Positions 19,268 to 27,941 of a DNA stretch of 64,000 nt are shown piece by piece (position 1 is the first letter of the stretch; every line of letters begins with the position of its first letter). This stretch comes from Streptomyces vietnamensis. Its GTDB lineage: Bacteria > Actinomycetota > Actinomycetes > Streptomycetales > Streptomycetaceae. The translations under genes were made by a program, and so were the position numbers. The DNA lies in NCBI RefSeq assembly GCF_000830005.1, contig NZ_CP010407.1:620001-684000 (forward strand), given 5' to 3'. The notes beneath the pieces are model-generated. The model was not told the DNA's origin. It ran no database searches and saw only the letters and a program-made list of their open reading frames with translations.

Positions 19268-19771
19268 TCATCGACTCCGGCGGTACAGCACCTGGTGGGC
19301 GTCCCACTCCACGAAGGACTCGGCGTGCTCCAGGCCGACGGCCTCCAGGAGCCGACGGGAACGGTGGTTCGCCTCCTGGGTGACCGCGACCACGCTCGGC
19401 GCGGCCTCCAGCGCCCGCGCCACGGCCGCGCCGACGGCCTCGCGCGCGTACCCCCGCCCCCAGTGCTCGGGCAGGAACTGGTACGAGACCTCCGTCTCCC
19501 CGCCCCGCCCGGCGGCCTCCACCGTGACGAGCCCGAGCACGACACCGTCCTCGGCCCGGACCACCGCGTGGAAACCGGCGGCCCCGACGATCCGCCGCTG
19601 CCGGATCCGGATGACCGAGTCGATCACGGGACCGCCGAGGTGCCGCCGCACCTCCGGGTCGGTCCACAGCCGCGTCACGGCCGGCACGTCACCGCTCCGG
19701 ACGGGCCGCAGCACCAGCCGCTCGGTGACGAGCGGACGGGCGGGAGGCGTCGGGGCCGGGACGTGGGACAT
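19268..19771 (-). CDS. GNAT family N-acetyltransferase (RimJ/RimL-like)
   Basis: Acetyltransferase of 167 aa. It shows the RimJ/RimL-type opening TERLVLRPVRSGDVPAV, the acetyl-CoA loop region LPEHWGRGYAREAVGAAV and the ending ANHRSRRLLEAVGLE. The ATG at 19771 is chosen on family length; the ribosome site is weak (GATGGGG). The substrate, protein N-terminus or small molecule, cannot be told. It ends 13 bp from the YdeI-like gene (convergent). Confidence 0.82.
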   Translation of the reverse strand: MSHVPAPTPPARPLVTERLVLRPVRSGDVPAVTRLWTDPEVRRHLGGPVIDSVIRIRQRRIVGAAGFHAVVRAEDGVVLGLVTVEAAGRGGETEVSYQFLPEHWGRGYAREAVGAAVARALEAAPSVVAVTQEANHRSRRLLEAVGLEHAESFVEWDAHQVLYRRSR

Positions 19772-20007
19772 GACCCCATCATCGCAGCCCTCGTCCGACT
19801 GTCCCCGGGCTCGGGGAACAGCGGTACGGCCGGTTCCTCGATCCCGGCCTCGTCCAGGACGAGGTTCCGACGGTCGGTCGACTGCCGGTCGGTCGACGAC
19901 AGAACCTTCGGGGTGGAGCGCTCCTCGTCCGGTCCCGTGGCGCAACCACAGCACGCGGCCTTGGTGCGACTGCTGCTGGATCAGCGGCCGCTGTTAGCCT
20001 GCCGTCC

Positions 20008-21258
20008 ATGATCAAGCGAAGCCTGGCAGGCCGCATAGGCCGCTTAGCGGGGGACAGCAGGCCGGAGCGCGTGCTGATCGCCGCCAGTTTCGTCAACCGG
20101 GTCGGCAATGGTCTGTTCAACGCGGCGTCGGCGCTCTATTTCACCTTGGTCGTGGGCCTGCCCGCGGTGCAGGTCGGCGCCGCGCTCACCATCGCCGGAG
20201 TGATCGGCCTGTGCGCGGGGATACCCGGTGGGCATCTCGCCGACCGGCGCGGCGCACGCACGATCATGATGCTCGCCCTCGTGGTCCAGGCGGTGTCGAT
20301 GGCGTCCCTCGTCCTCGTCGAGAGCTGGACCGCGCTCACGATCATCGCGACGGTCGACCAGATCGCCGCGGCGGTCGGCGGGGCGGCCTGGGGCGCTCTG
20401 GTGGTCCGGGTCGGGGGTGATCGCCCGGCCAGGTTCCGGGCGAAGCTGCGCACCTTCGTCAACCTGGGCGTCGTCCTGGGAACGGTGGGCGCCGGGCTGG
20501 CGCTGGCCGCGGGCACCCGCGGCGCCTATGTCACGCTGATCCTCGGCAACGCGGCGAGCTTCGCCCTGTATGCCGTGCTGTTGCTCCTGCTGCCCCGCTA
20601 CCCCGTGCTGGCCGCACCGCCGCAGCAGCGTCGCTGGCTCGCGTTCACGGACCGCCCGTTCCTGGCGTTCACCGCCCTCTACGGGGCCATGGGACTGCAG
20701 TACCCGGTGGTCTCGCTGCTCCTGCCGATCTGGATCTCCGAGCACACCGAAGCGCCGCGCTGGACGGTGGCCGCGCTGTTCGCCGTCAACTCCCTCTTCT
20801 GCGTGTTGATGCAGACCAGGATCGGCTCGCGCATCGAGACCCTGCACGACGGCGGCCGGGCGTTCCGCAACGCGGGGCTGCTCTTCCTCGTCAGCTGCCC
20901 GATGATGGCGCTGGCGGCGTACACCCCGGTCTGGGCCGCGGCAGGACTGGTCCTGACCGCGATCTTCGTCCACAGCTTGGGAGAGGTCTGGGAGTCATCG
21001 GCGTGCTTCGCCCTGGGCTTCGGTCTTGCCCCCGACCACGCCCAGGGCCAGTACCAAGGTGTCCTCGGTCTCGGCTTCAGCGCGGGCCAGGCTCTCGCCC
21101 CCGCGATCCTCACCACGGTGGTGCTCGGCCTCGGCACGAAAGGCTGGCTGCTGCTGGCGGTGTTCTTCGCGGCACTGGGCGCTGCCGGCCCGTCTCTTGC
21201 CCGCTGGGGCACGCGGACCCGGCCGCAGCCAGGCGTTGCCGCGGAAGCGACGGGATGA
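20008..21258 (+). CDS. MFS transporter
   Basis: Integral membrane protein of 416 aa with about twelve hydrophobic segments. The MFS loop 2-3 motif is present as GGHLADRRGARTIM. The N-terminal cytoplasmic stretch is basic. It resembles drug/metabolite efflux members, but no substrate can be inferred. ATG start at 20008; divergent from the GNAT gene with a 236-bp gap. Confidence 0.85.
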   Translation: MIKRSLAGRIGRLAGDSRPERVLIAASFVNRVGNGLFNAASALYFTLVVGLPAVQVGAALTIAGVIGLCAGIPGGHLADRRGARTIMMLALVVQAVSMASLVLVESWTALTIIATVDQIAAAVGGAAWGALVVRVGGDRPARFRAKLRTFVNLGVVLGTVGAGLALAAGTRGAYVTLILGNAASFALYAVLLLLLPRYPVLAAPPQQRRWLAFTDRPFLAFTALYGAMGLQYPVVSLLLPIWISEHTEAPRWTVAALFAVNSLFCVLMQTRIGSRIETLHDGGRAFRNAGLLFLVSCPMMALAAYTPVWAAAGLVLTAIFVHSLGEVWESSACFALGFGLAPDHAQGQYQGVLGLGFSAGQALAPAILTTVVLGLGTKGWLLLAVFFAALGAAGPSLARWGTRTRPQPGVAAEATG

Positions 21259-21458
21259 CCAGCGAGTAGGTGTCAGAAGCCTTCTTCCTCGTCGTCCCCT
21301 TCCAGCTCCGGCGCGTCCGGGTCGCGCAGCGGGCGCAGGGCGCCGGCGGCCGGGACGCTTGCGGTGAAGCCGTTCGACGTGCACGAGCCGGGCCCGGGCC
21401 GGCGCCTCGTAGCCGGGATTCGCCATCGGACCGGGACCAGGGCCCGGCGCCGGGTCGG
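21259..21458. other. convergent intergenic region
   Basis: 200 bp between the converging MFS and PLP-enzyme genes. It is rich in CCGGG/GGCGCC blocks that could form imperfect hairpins, but I found no single clean terminator. Confidence 0.4.
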
Positions 21459-22670
21459 TCAGCGCGGCTCGGTCTCCCGAGCCGTCAGCGCCGCCTTGAT
21501 CGGCTCCCAGTCCGGGGCTGTCGGTTCGAAGGTCTCCTTCGCCGTGGCGATGTCCTTGTAGCCGCTGGAGGTGACCACGCACACCACCGGGCCGTCGGCC
21601 TCGCGTGGTCCGTGGGCGCGCAGGCCGGCCAGTCCGGCGGCTGAGGAGGTCTCGCACCAGATGCCCTGCGCCGCCAACTCCGCCCGTGCTGCGGCCATCT
21701 GATCGTCGGTCACCGTACGGGCCGCTCCCCCGGTCGTACGGACGGCGAGGACGCCCCGGTAACTGTTGACCTCGCAGTCGATGGCGTACGCGGCGGTCGG
21801 CCCGACCGGGACGCGGGCGACGGGCCGGTCGGTGCGCAGGGCCTCGGTGAGGGCGCCCGCCGCAGCGGGCTCGGACGCGTACATGCGGGGGACGGAGCCG
21901 GTGACGCCGAGCCGCGCGAGCTCCTGGAAGCCCTTGGCCACGCCGAACAGCAACTCGCCGTACCCCGTGGGGAGATGCACCTCCGCCGGTGCGCGTCCGA
22001 GGTCGAGCGCGAGCTCGTACGCCAGGGTCTTGTAGCCCTCCGGCCCGAAGGGGTGCCCGGTGTGGGCGGTGTCCGTGACGCTGCTGACGCTCTGGAAGCC
22101 GAGCTCGTCGACGATGCGGCGCATCAGGGGGCGTACCGACTCGTACGGAACGGTCAGCACCGTCGCGCCGTAGGCCCTGAGGTGGGAGGCGACGGCGGGC
22201 GGGGCGTCCGGGGAGGTGAACACGGCGCACGGCAGTCCGGCACGGGCCGCGTAGGCGGCGGCCGCCGCACCGTGGTTGCCGGACGAGGAGACGACGATGC
22301 CCTTCGCCCCCGAGGCGACGGCGGCGCTGACGGCGACCCGGTTGAGCCGGTCCTTGTGGCTCCAGGTGGGGTTGCGCGACTCGTCCTTGATCCAGACGCC
22401 GTCGGGGAGTCGGACCAGGGGCGTGTTGCCCTCGCCGAGGCCGGGCGCGGCGAGGGGCGGGAGCAGCGGGGCCCACCGTTCGAGGCCGTGAGCGGCCGGG
22501 CGCTTGAACAGGTCCGCGGGGACCCGGTCGTAGGCGTAGTCGATGTCGAGGGGGTACGCGAGGTCCTCGGTGGAGGTGACGGGGCAGCCCCGGGTGAGCG
22601 GCGGCCACAACGGGTGGCGTACGGACGGATCGGCGAGCGAGCGCTGGGCGATGGCGAGCGAGGGCGTCAC
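21459..22670 (-). CDS. PLP-dependent threonine-synthase-like enzyme
   Basis: Fold-type II PLP enzyme of 403 aa. The substrate loop LGEGNTPLVRL, the Schiff-base lysine in TWSHKDRLN and the phosphate/Asn motif SSSGNHGAAAA are all present. It resembles threonine synthase, but several PLP lyases and ammonia-lyases share this fold. GTG start at 22670 with GAAAGG upstream; longer in-frame starts give a Pro-rich, unlike-family tail. Without a hom-thrB context, biosynthetic threonine synthase is not assured. Confidence 0.8.
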   Translation of the reverse strand: MTPSLAIAQRSLADPSVRHPLWPPLTRGCPVTSTEDLAYPLDIDYAYDRVPADLFKRPAAHGLERWAPLLPPLAAPGLGEGNTPLVRLPDGVWIKDESRNPTWSHKDRLNRVAVSAAVASGAKGIVVSSSGNHGAAAAAYAARAGLPCAVFTSPDAPPAVASHLRAYGATVLTVPYESVRPLMRRIVDELGFQSVSSVTDTAHTGHPFGPEGYKTLAYELALDLGRAPAEVHLPTGYGELLFGVAKGFQELARLGVTGSVPRMYASEPAAAGALTEALRTDRPVARVPVGPTAAYAIDCEVNSYRGVLAVRTTGGAARTVTDDQMAAARAELAAQGIWCETSSAAGLAGLRAHGPREADGPVVCVVTSSGYKDIATAKETFEPTAPDWEPIKAALTARETEPR

Positions 22671-22716
22671 GTGTGGGGCCTTTCGGAGGCGGGGAACTCC
22701 GGACTGTCCGGGGCCT

Positions 22717-24348
22717 TCAGTCCATGCGGCGGGTGAGGGCGGCCAGTGCGCCGGGCCGGCGGCCCGGGACCCGTCGCCGGAGTCCGACCAGGGTGGGGCC
22801 GAGGGCACGGGCCCGGTCGCGGTCCCCGATCTGCTCCCACTGGTGGTGGGCCCGGTCCACGGCCCCTTCGACGTCGGGGTCGTCCGGGCGCTGGCCCAGT
22901 CCTAGCCGGGCCTCGGCGGCGGCGAGCCAGAGTTCGCAGCTGCGGGCCGGTTCCCCGGCGAGGCGGGCGAGGTCGGCCCGTACCTCCGTCCAGTGCACGG
23001 CCTCCACCGACCGGGGTCCGTGGCGGCGCAGGGCCTCGTGCTCCCAGGCCGCCGCCACCGCCGCCGCTTCCCCGTGCCGCCCGGCCATGGCGGCGGCGAG
23101 GATCGCGGGGTGCGGGTCCACGACGGGCGCCGGCCCGGACGTGGGCGCGGGTGCGGGTGTCGCCGGTGCGAAGGCCGGAGGGATCGCGGGCAGGGGTACG
23201 GGACGGGCCGCGGGCACGGGAGTCGAAACGGGTGCAGGGGTCGGACGGGTCGCGTGCGCGGGCGCCGAAGCCGGCGCGGGTCGGGGTGCGGGCGCGGGTA
23301 CGGGTGCGGGCGCGGGTACGGGTGCCGAACCGGGCGCGGACACCGGCGCGGATCCCGGACCGTGCGCGGGCACCGGAGCCGGTCCAAGTCCCGGCGTCGG
23401 TACGGTCATCGGCGCAAGGAACACCGGCTCCGGCGCCGGGGCCACCGTCCGCGCCCGCGCAGCCGCCTCCGTGTGCGCCGCCGTCGGCGTCAACCGGGCT
23501 CCGGAGCGCCAGAGTTCGGCCCAGGCGCGCAGGTACTCGGGGGTCGTGGGCTCGCCCTTGCGCGGGGCGGGCACCACACGCCCGTAGAGCAGGGTGCCGG
23601 GCCCCAGGTGCAGCAGTCCGGGCGCGGCGGTGAGGCGCTGCCAGACGTCCGGGTCGGCCGCCAGGTCCGCGACGACGGTCGTGGTGCCGGGCTGCCGGGC
23701 GCCGAGCTCGCCGGCGAGCCAGTGCCAGGGCAGCGCCGTGTAGCGGAGGGTCGCCGGGGTGGTGCGGGCGAGCGCGAGATGGGGCAGTTGCTGGCGGCGG
23801 TCGAGGTGGAGCTGGCCCGCGAGGCAGACGACCAGGGGGCCGGGGCTCGCGGCCGCCGCGCGGAGGCGGGTGAGGACGGTCTGCGGGTCGAGCGGGTCGG
23901 CGAGTTCGACGACCGTGGCGGCCGTGGTGCCGGTGAGGACCCCGGGCGGTACGGCGGCGAGCGCCGGGAGGACGGAGGCGGCGTCCATCGCGCGGCCCCG
24001 CCCGGCGGGTGCGGCCGCGAGCAGTACGGCCGTCCCCACCGCGCTCATGACGGCCGCGCCCGCACCGGCGCCTACCGCGCTCGCGGCCGCCGCGCCCCCA
24101 CCGGCACCCGCCACGCCCGCGGCCGCCGTGCCCGCACCAGCACCCGCCCCGCCCGCACTTGCCGTGCCCGTGGTCGCCGCACCCGCACCACCGGCCACGG
24201 CGACCCCACCCGTCGCCGGAGTGCCGGGCGTACGGCCCCCCGGTACCGCCGCATCCACCCCCGTACGCATGTCCGACTCGCCCGCGGTCACCCCGCCCGT
24301 GACCGTCGTCCCCGCGCCCACCGTGCCGTTTCCGTCGTCGTTCACCAC
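22717..24348 (-). CDS. Ala/Pro-rich hypothetical protein with low-complexity linker
   Basis: Uncharacterised protein of about 543 aa. From the N-terminus: a Gly/Ala/Thr-rich region with one possible hydrophobic helix, a folded alpha/beta-looking region (around LVVCLAGQLHLDRRQQLPHLAL and YTALPWHWLAGELG), a long Pro-Ala-Val linker (PAPVPAPG-type repeats, DNA about 23170-23410), and a C-terminal helical stretch like a TPR remnant (EAAAVAAAWEHEALRRHG). The start is uncertain; GTG at 24348 or 24345 gives a plausible end. Divergent from the PAS-SpoIIE phosphatase, so possibly linked to signalling. I do not recognise its function. Confidence 0.55.
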   Translation of the reverse strand: MVNDDGNGTVGAGTTVTGGVTAGESDMRTGVDAAVPGGRTPGTPATGGVAVAGGAGAATTGTASAGGAGAGAGTAAAGVAGAGGGAAAASAVGAGAGAAVMSAVGTAVLLAAAPAGRGRAMDAASVLPALAAVPPGVLTGTTAATVVELADPLDPQTVLTRLRAAAASPGPLVVCLAGQLHLDRRQQLPHLALARTTPATLRYTALPWHWLAGELGARQPGTTTVVADLAADPDVWQRLTAAPGLLHLGPGTLLYGRVVPAPRKGEPTTPEYLRAWAELWRSGARLTPTAAHTEAAARARTVAPAPEPVFLAPMTVPTPGLGPAPVPAHGPGSAPVSAPGSAPVPAPAPVPAPAPRPAPASAPAHATRPTPAPVSTPVPAARPVPLPAIPPAFAPATPAPAPTSGPAPVVDPHPAILAAAMAGRHGEAAAVAAAWEHEALRRHGPRSVEAVHWTEVRADLARLAGEPARSCELWLAAAEARLGLGQRPDDPDVEGAVDRAHHQWEQIGDRDRARALGPTLVGLRRRVPGRRPGALAALTRRMD

Positions 24349-24524
24349 CCCAGCACCGTAACGGGTCGCGCCCTGTCCGATAATCGCCGGGCCTTTGGCA
24401 TATGCCAGAAGCACCACCGGATCGAGTGTTGCCAAATCCCTTACGGGCCGTCCCGGGCTGTGCAACAGTCGTCTACGGGCCACCTTCCACACCTGGCCGC
24501 GCCGCGCCTGTATCGGAGTACGAC
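24349..24524. promoter_or_regulatory. divergent promoter region, Ala/Pro-rich protein / phosphatase
   Basis: 176 bp between two divergent starts, with an AT-richer segment including GGCATATGCC at 24397-24406 (a perfect 10-bp palindrome). No promoter boxes could be assigned firmly. Confidence 0.35.
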
Positions 24525-26003
24525 ATGCCGTCCCATCTGTTCGCGGACCGCCCCGCCCAGCCGCCGGAGCCGGGCGCGGTGGACGCGCTGATCTCACAGA
24601 CCCGCCGCCTGCGCGGCGAGGTGGACGCCGTCCGCCGGGACTCCGTGGCGGACGAGGACGACCCCCAGCAGCGCTGGCAGCGCGCCCTGTGCGACCTCGC
24701 GATGCACCAACTCGACGACCTGGGCGCCCACTTGGGCCAGCTCCGGGCGGGAGTCCCGGCGAGCGCCGCCCCCGAGGACGGGACCGGGGACATCGAGGCC
24801 GCCGTCGACACCGCGCACGCGACCGCCCCCGGCACGGCGTACGGAGCGGCCGCCCCGCCCCGGACCGGCTCGCTGCTCTCCCGGGTCGGCTCCGCCGAGT
24901 GGAACCTGCTCACCGACGAGGTCAGCTGGTCCGAGGAGCTGTTCCAGATCTTCGGACGGCCCCGCGAGAGCGGGGCGATGTCGCTCGACGAGATGCCCAC
25001 GATGGTCTTCGCCGAGGACCAGCCCGTCCTCCAGGGGATGGTGACGGACTGCCTGATCGACGGGAAGCCGATCGACGGCGAGTTCCGGATCGTACGGACG
25101 GACGGCCGGGTGCGCACGGTGCACATGACCGGCGAGCCCGTGCTCGACACCGACGGCTGCACCGCCTCCATGTGGGCCGTCCTCCGGGACGTCAGCGAAC
25201 TGCGGCGCAGCGAGCGGGCGGTCCGCGAGAGCCGGGACAGCCTGGAGCGCAGCCGCCACATGGAGCGCACCGAGCGGCGGGTCGCCGTCGAGCTGCAGGA
25301 GGCGGTCCTCCCGCCCTGGCGCGGCTCGCTCCGCTTCGCCCACGACGGGCCCGCCCCGCTCGACGTGGCCGCGCACTACCTCCCGGCCGCCAGCACCGGT
25401 CTGATCGGCGGCGACTGGTACGACGCGCTCGCGCTGCCCGGCGGGGACGCGCTGCTGACCGTCGGCGACCTGACGGGCCACGGGGTCGCCGCGACCTCCT
25501 CCATGGCCATGCTCCTCGGCGCGCTGCGCGGCATGGCCGTCGCCGGTATCCGCCCCGCCGCGCTGATGGGCCACCTCAACCAGCTCCTGGAGACCTCCGT
25601 ACAGCCCGCGCTCGGCAGCGCGATGTGCTGCAGGTACGACCCGGTGGCCCAGACCCTGGTCTGGGCGCAGGCCGGCCACCCCGCCCCGCTGCTCTTCCGC
25701 AACGGGACGGGGCACGTGCTCCGGCGGCCCGAGGGCGTCCTGCTCGGGGCGACGACCGGCGGCGCCTACGGCGAGGCCGAGACCCGGCTGCTCCCGGGTG
25801 ACCTGCTCGTCCTGCACACCGACGGGCTGACCCGAGGCAGTGACTGGGACGACGACACGGGCACGCGACGGCTGCTCGCCCTCGGCCCCCGGCTCGCGGA
25901 GGCACGGGACGCGCAGGACGGCGTGCGCGCGGTGGTGGAGGAGTTCGGCGAGGAGTCACGCGAGGACGACGCCTGCGTGATGGTGGTCCGGGTCACCGGC
26001 TGA
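24525..26003 (+). CDS. PAS domain-SpoIIE-type PP2C serine phosphatase
   Basis: Signalling phosphatase of 492 aa. A helical N-terminus (1-110) precedes a PAS sensor (about 120-240), then a PP2C/SpoIIE domain (about 260-490) with metal-binding Asp residues in GGDWYDAL, VGDLTGHGV, LHTDGLTRG and EDDACVMVVRV. Such RsbU/RsbP-like enzymes dephosphorylate anti-sigma-factor antagonists. No antagonist or anti-sigma kinase gene is adjacent, so its partner lies elsewhere. The ATG at 25 kb-proximal position 24525 has GGAG 7 nt upstream; an earlier ATG at 24402 lacks one. Confidence 0.85.
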   Translation: MPSHLFADRPAQPPEPGAVDALISQTRRLRGEVDAVRRDSVADEDDPQQRWQRALCDLAMHQLDDLGAHLGQLRAGVPASAAPEDGTGDIEAAVDTAHATAPGTAYGAAAPPRTGSLLSRVGSAEWNLLTDEVSWSEELFQIFGRPRESGAMSLDEMPTMVFAEDQPVLQGMVTDCLIDGKPIDGEFRIVRTDGRVRTVHMTGEPVLDTDGCTASMWAVLRDVSELRRSERAVRESRDSLERSRHMERTERRVAVELQEAVLPPWRGSLRFAHDGPAPLDVAAHYLPAASTGLIGGDWYDALALPGGDALLTVGDLTGHGVAATSSMAMLLGALRGMAVAGIRPAALMGHLNQLLETSVQPALGSAMCCRYDPVAQTLVWAQAGHPAPLLFRNGTGHVLRRPEGVLLGATTGGAYGEAETRLLPGDLLVLHTDGLTRGSDWDDDTGTRRLLALGPRLAEARDAQDGVRAVVEEFGEESREDDACVMVVRVTG

Positions 26004-26188
26004 GAACGCCCGGGGTCACCCCTCTGGAACGAGCCCGGGGTCACACGCCGATGCCCCCGGTGGGCACCCCCTGCGCCGGACCGAAGCCGGCCCGGGTCAC
26101 CGCCGGACTGTCCTCGCCCGCCGCACGTCGAAGTCGGCCTCACCCGCTGCACGCGGGAGCCGGCCCCGCCCGCTGACGAGACCTTCCC

Positions 26189-26220
26189 GAGCCTCCCCGT
26201 CCCGCAGGACGGGGAGGCTC
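26189..26220. terminator. bidirectional hairpin terminator
   Basis: Perfect 14-bp inverted repeat (GAGCCTCCCCGTCC and its complement) with a 4-nt loop, between the converging phosphatase and NsdA/NsdB-type genes. The right arm overlaps the stop codon of the minus-strand gene by 2 bp. Confidence 0.8.
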
Positions 26221-27709
26221 AGGCCTGTCCGGTCCTGGGGCGGTTGACGGGGGACCTGGGGAGGGCCAGCTCGATCTCCTCGCGCAGGTTCTCGATCCTC
26301 GAGTAGCCCGCGTACTGGCCGGTGAGCCGGTACATCTCCCGCAGCCGGTCCCAGGTCCGGTGGGACGAGGTGTCCCCCATGGACATGAGGGCGAGCCGGG
26401 CGTACCGGTCGGCCTGTTCCGGGTCGTCGGCGATGAAGCAGGCCGAGGCCATCGAGATGTGGTCGAAGAGCTTCGAGCGGTCGTGCCCGCCGCGCCGCAG
26501 TTCGAGCGCCAGCTTGGCGTGGCGCTGTGCGGGGACCGCCGCCGCCGGGTCGTGCTCGGCGAGGGTGCGGTAGGCGAGGGCCTGCATGCCGTGCATGTCG
26601 GCCTCGTCGAAGTTCTGCATCCAGCTCGGCTTCTCGTCCTGCCGGTCGGACACGAACAGCTCCTCGGCCTCGCCGAGGGTGCGGCGCATCGCCTGGCCCC
26701 GGCCCATGGAGGCCTGCGCCCAGGCCTCGATGGTGTGGAACATGGCCTGGGTGCGGGGCAGCACCCGCTCGCCCGAACCCGCCTTGGCGAGCTTCATCAG
26801 GTCGAGGGCGTCGTCGGGGCGGCCCAGGTGCACCATCTGGCGGGCGGCCCTGGACAGCGCCTCGCCGGCCCGGGGCCGGTCGCCGCCCTCGCGCGCCGCG
26901 TGGGCGGCGATGACGAAGTACTTCTGCGCCGTCGGTTCGAGACCGACGTCGTGGGACATCCAGCCCGCGAGGACCGCCAGGTTGGCGGCGACGCCCCACA
27001 GGCGCCGCTGGAGGTGGTCGGCGTGGCGGTAGGCGAGCATGCCGCCCACCTCGTTGAGCTGGCCCACGACCGCCTTGCGCTGGAGACCGCCACCCCGGGA
27101 GGCGTCCCAGGCACGGAACACCTCCACCGAGTGCTCCAGGGCCTCGATCTCCTCCGACCCGATGGGGGCGGCCTCGTAGCGGTCGAACCCAGCGGGGTCG
27201 GCGTGGAGGGGATCGGTGGCCCGCTGGGCGGTGCCCTGGCGTGCGGGGTCGGTCTGCAGCCAGTCGTGCATGGCGTTGCTGAGTACGGAACCGGCGGCAA
27301 GCGCGGCACCCGCGCCCACCAGGCCGCGTCGGTTGAGCATGAGGTCCATTCCCGTGAATTCGGTGAGGACCGCCGCCGTGCGATCGGGTGCCCAGGGCAG
27401 CCCGTCAGGGTTCTCCGTCTTCCTGACGTCCTGCTTCTTTCCGGCGCGCCCGCGTCGTACGAACCCGAGGTCCTCGATGGTCACGACACGGCCGAGTCGC
27501 TCGGTGAACAGTGCTGCCAGCACCCGGGGGACGGGATCGCGCGGGGTCTCGCCCCGGTCGATCCACCGCCGCACCCGCGAGGTGTCCGTCGCCAGCTGGG
27601 GGTGGCCCATGGCCGCCGCCTGCCGGTTGACCAGTCTCGCGAGTTCGCCCTTGGACCAGCCGGCCAGGCCGAACAGGTCTGCCAGGCGGGTGTTGGTTTG
27701 CTCGGTCAC
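26219..27709 (-). CDS. NsdA/NsdB-type HTH-TPR regulator
   Basis: Protein of 496 aa. The N-terminus (about 1-100) is a helix-turn-helix-like region that reads a WSKGELARLVNRQA start followed by TSRVRRWIDRGETPRDP. A hydrophobic segment (VGAGAALAAGSVLS) lies near residue 130, and the rest is helical TPR-like. The overall build matches the Streptomyces Nsd proteins that restrain sporulation and antibiotic formation; assignment to one paralogue is not possible here. I start it at the GTG at 27709. A palindrome pair in the upstream gap suggests self-control. Confidence 0.72.
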   Translation of the reverse strand: MTEQTNTRLADLFGLAGWSKGELARLVNRQAAAMGHPQLATDTSRVRRWIDRGETPRDPVPRVLAALFTERLGRVVTIEDLGFVRRGRAGKKQDVRKTENPDGLPWAPDRTAAVLTEFTGMDLMLNRRGLVGAGAALAAGSVLSNAMHDWLQTDPARQGTAQRATDPLHADPAGFDRYEAAPIGSEEIEALEHSVEVFRAWDASRGGGLQRKAVVGQLNEVGGMLAYRHADHLQRRLWGVAANLAVLAGWMSHDVGLEPTAQKYFVIAAHAAREGGDRPRAGEALSRAARQMVHLGRPDDALDLMKLAKAGSGERVLPRTQAMFHTIEAWAQASMGRGQAMRRTLGEAEELFVSDRQDEKPSWMQNFDEADMHGMQALAYRTLAEHDPAAAVPAQRHAKLALELRRGGHDRSKLFDHISMASACFIADDPEQADRYARLALMSMGDTSSHRTWDRLREMYRLTGQYAGYSRIENLREEIELALPRSPVNRPRTGQA

Positions 27710-27737
27710 GTCTAAGCCCCCAGGTTCTCGGCTGAGT

Positions 27738-27756
27738 TGACAGTAGCCCCCTGTCA
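27738..27756. promoter_or_regulatory. inverted repeat TGACAG-N7-CTGTCA
   Basis: Perfect 6-bp half-sites with a 7-nt spacer, 29 bp upstream of the NsdA/NsdB-type gene in the divergent gap. Candidate operator. Confidence 0.5.
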
Positions 27757-27760
27757 TAGG

Positions 27761-27790
27761 CCTGGCGACAATTCGCCAGGCTTCGCCAGG
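27761..27790. promoter_or_regulatory. palindrome plus third half-site (CCTGGCGA-N4-TCGCCAGG)
   Basis: A perfect 8-bp palindrome, CCTGGCGA CAAT TCGCCAGG, is followed directly by a third TCGCCAGG copy at 27783-27790, ten bases after the second. Three half-sites on one helix face suggest cooperative binding by a dimeric regulator, most simply the adjacent NsdA/NsdB-type protein. Confidence 0.55.
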
Positions 27791-27941
27791 GTGCGCGAGA
27801 TGTTCCGCCACCCGCGCCCGGGTGTCAGGTAGGAACGCGCCACCCCGCCCCGCCGACCGGCCCTCATTCCCCAGGGTGCGGACCGGGGGCGGGCGGGGCG
27901 ACGCACGCAACTCGTCGGCACACGAAGGGATCTGTCCTCGC

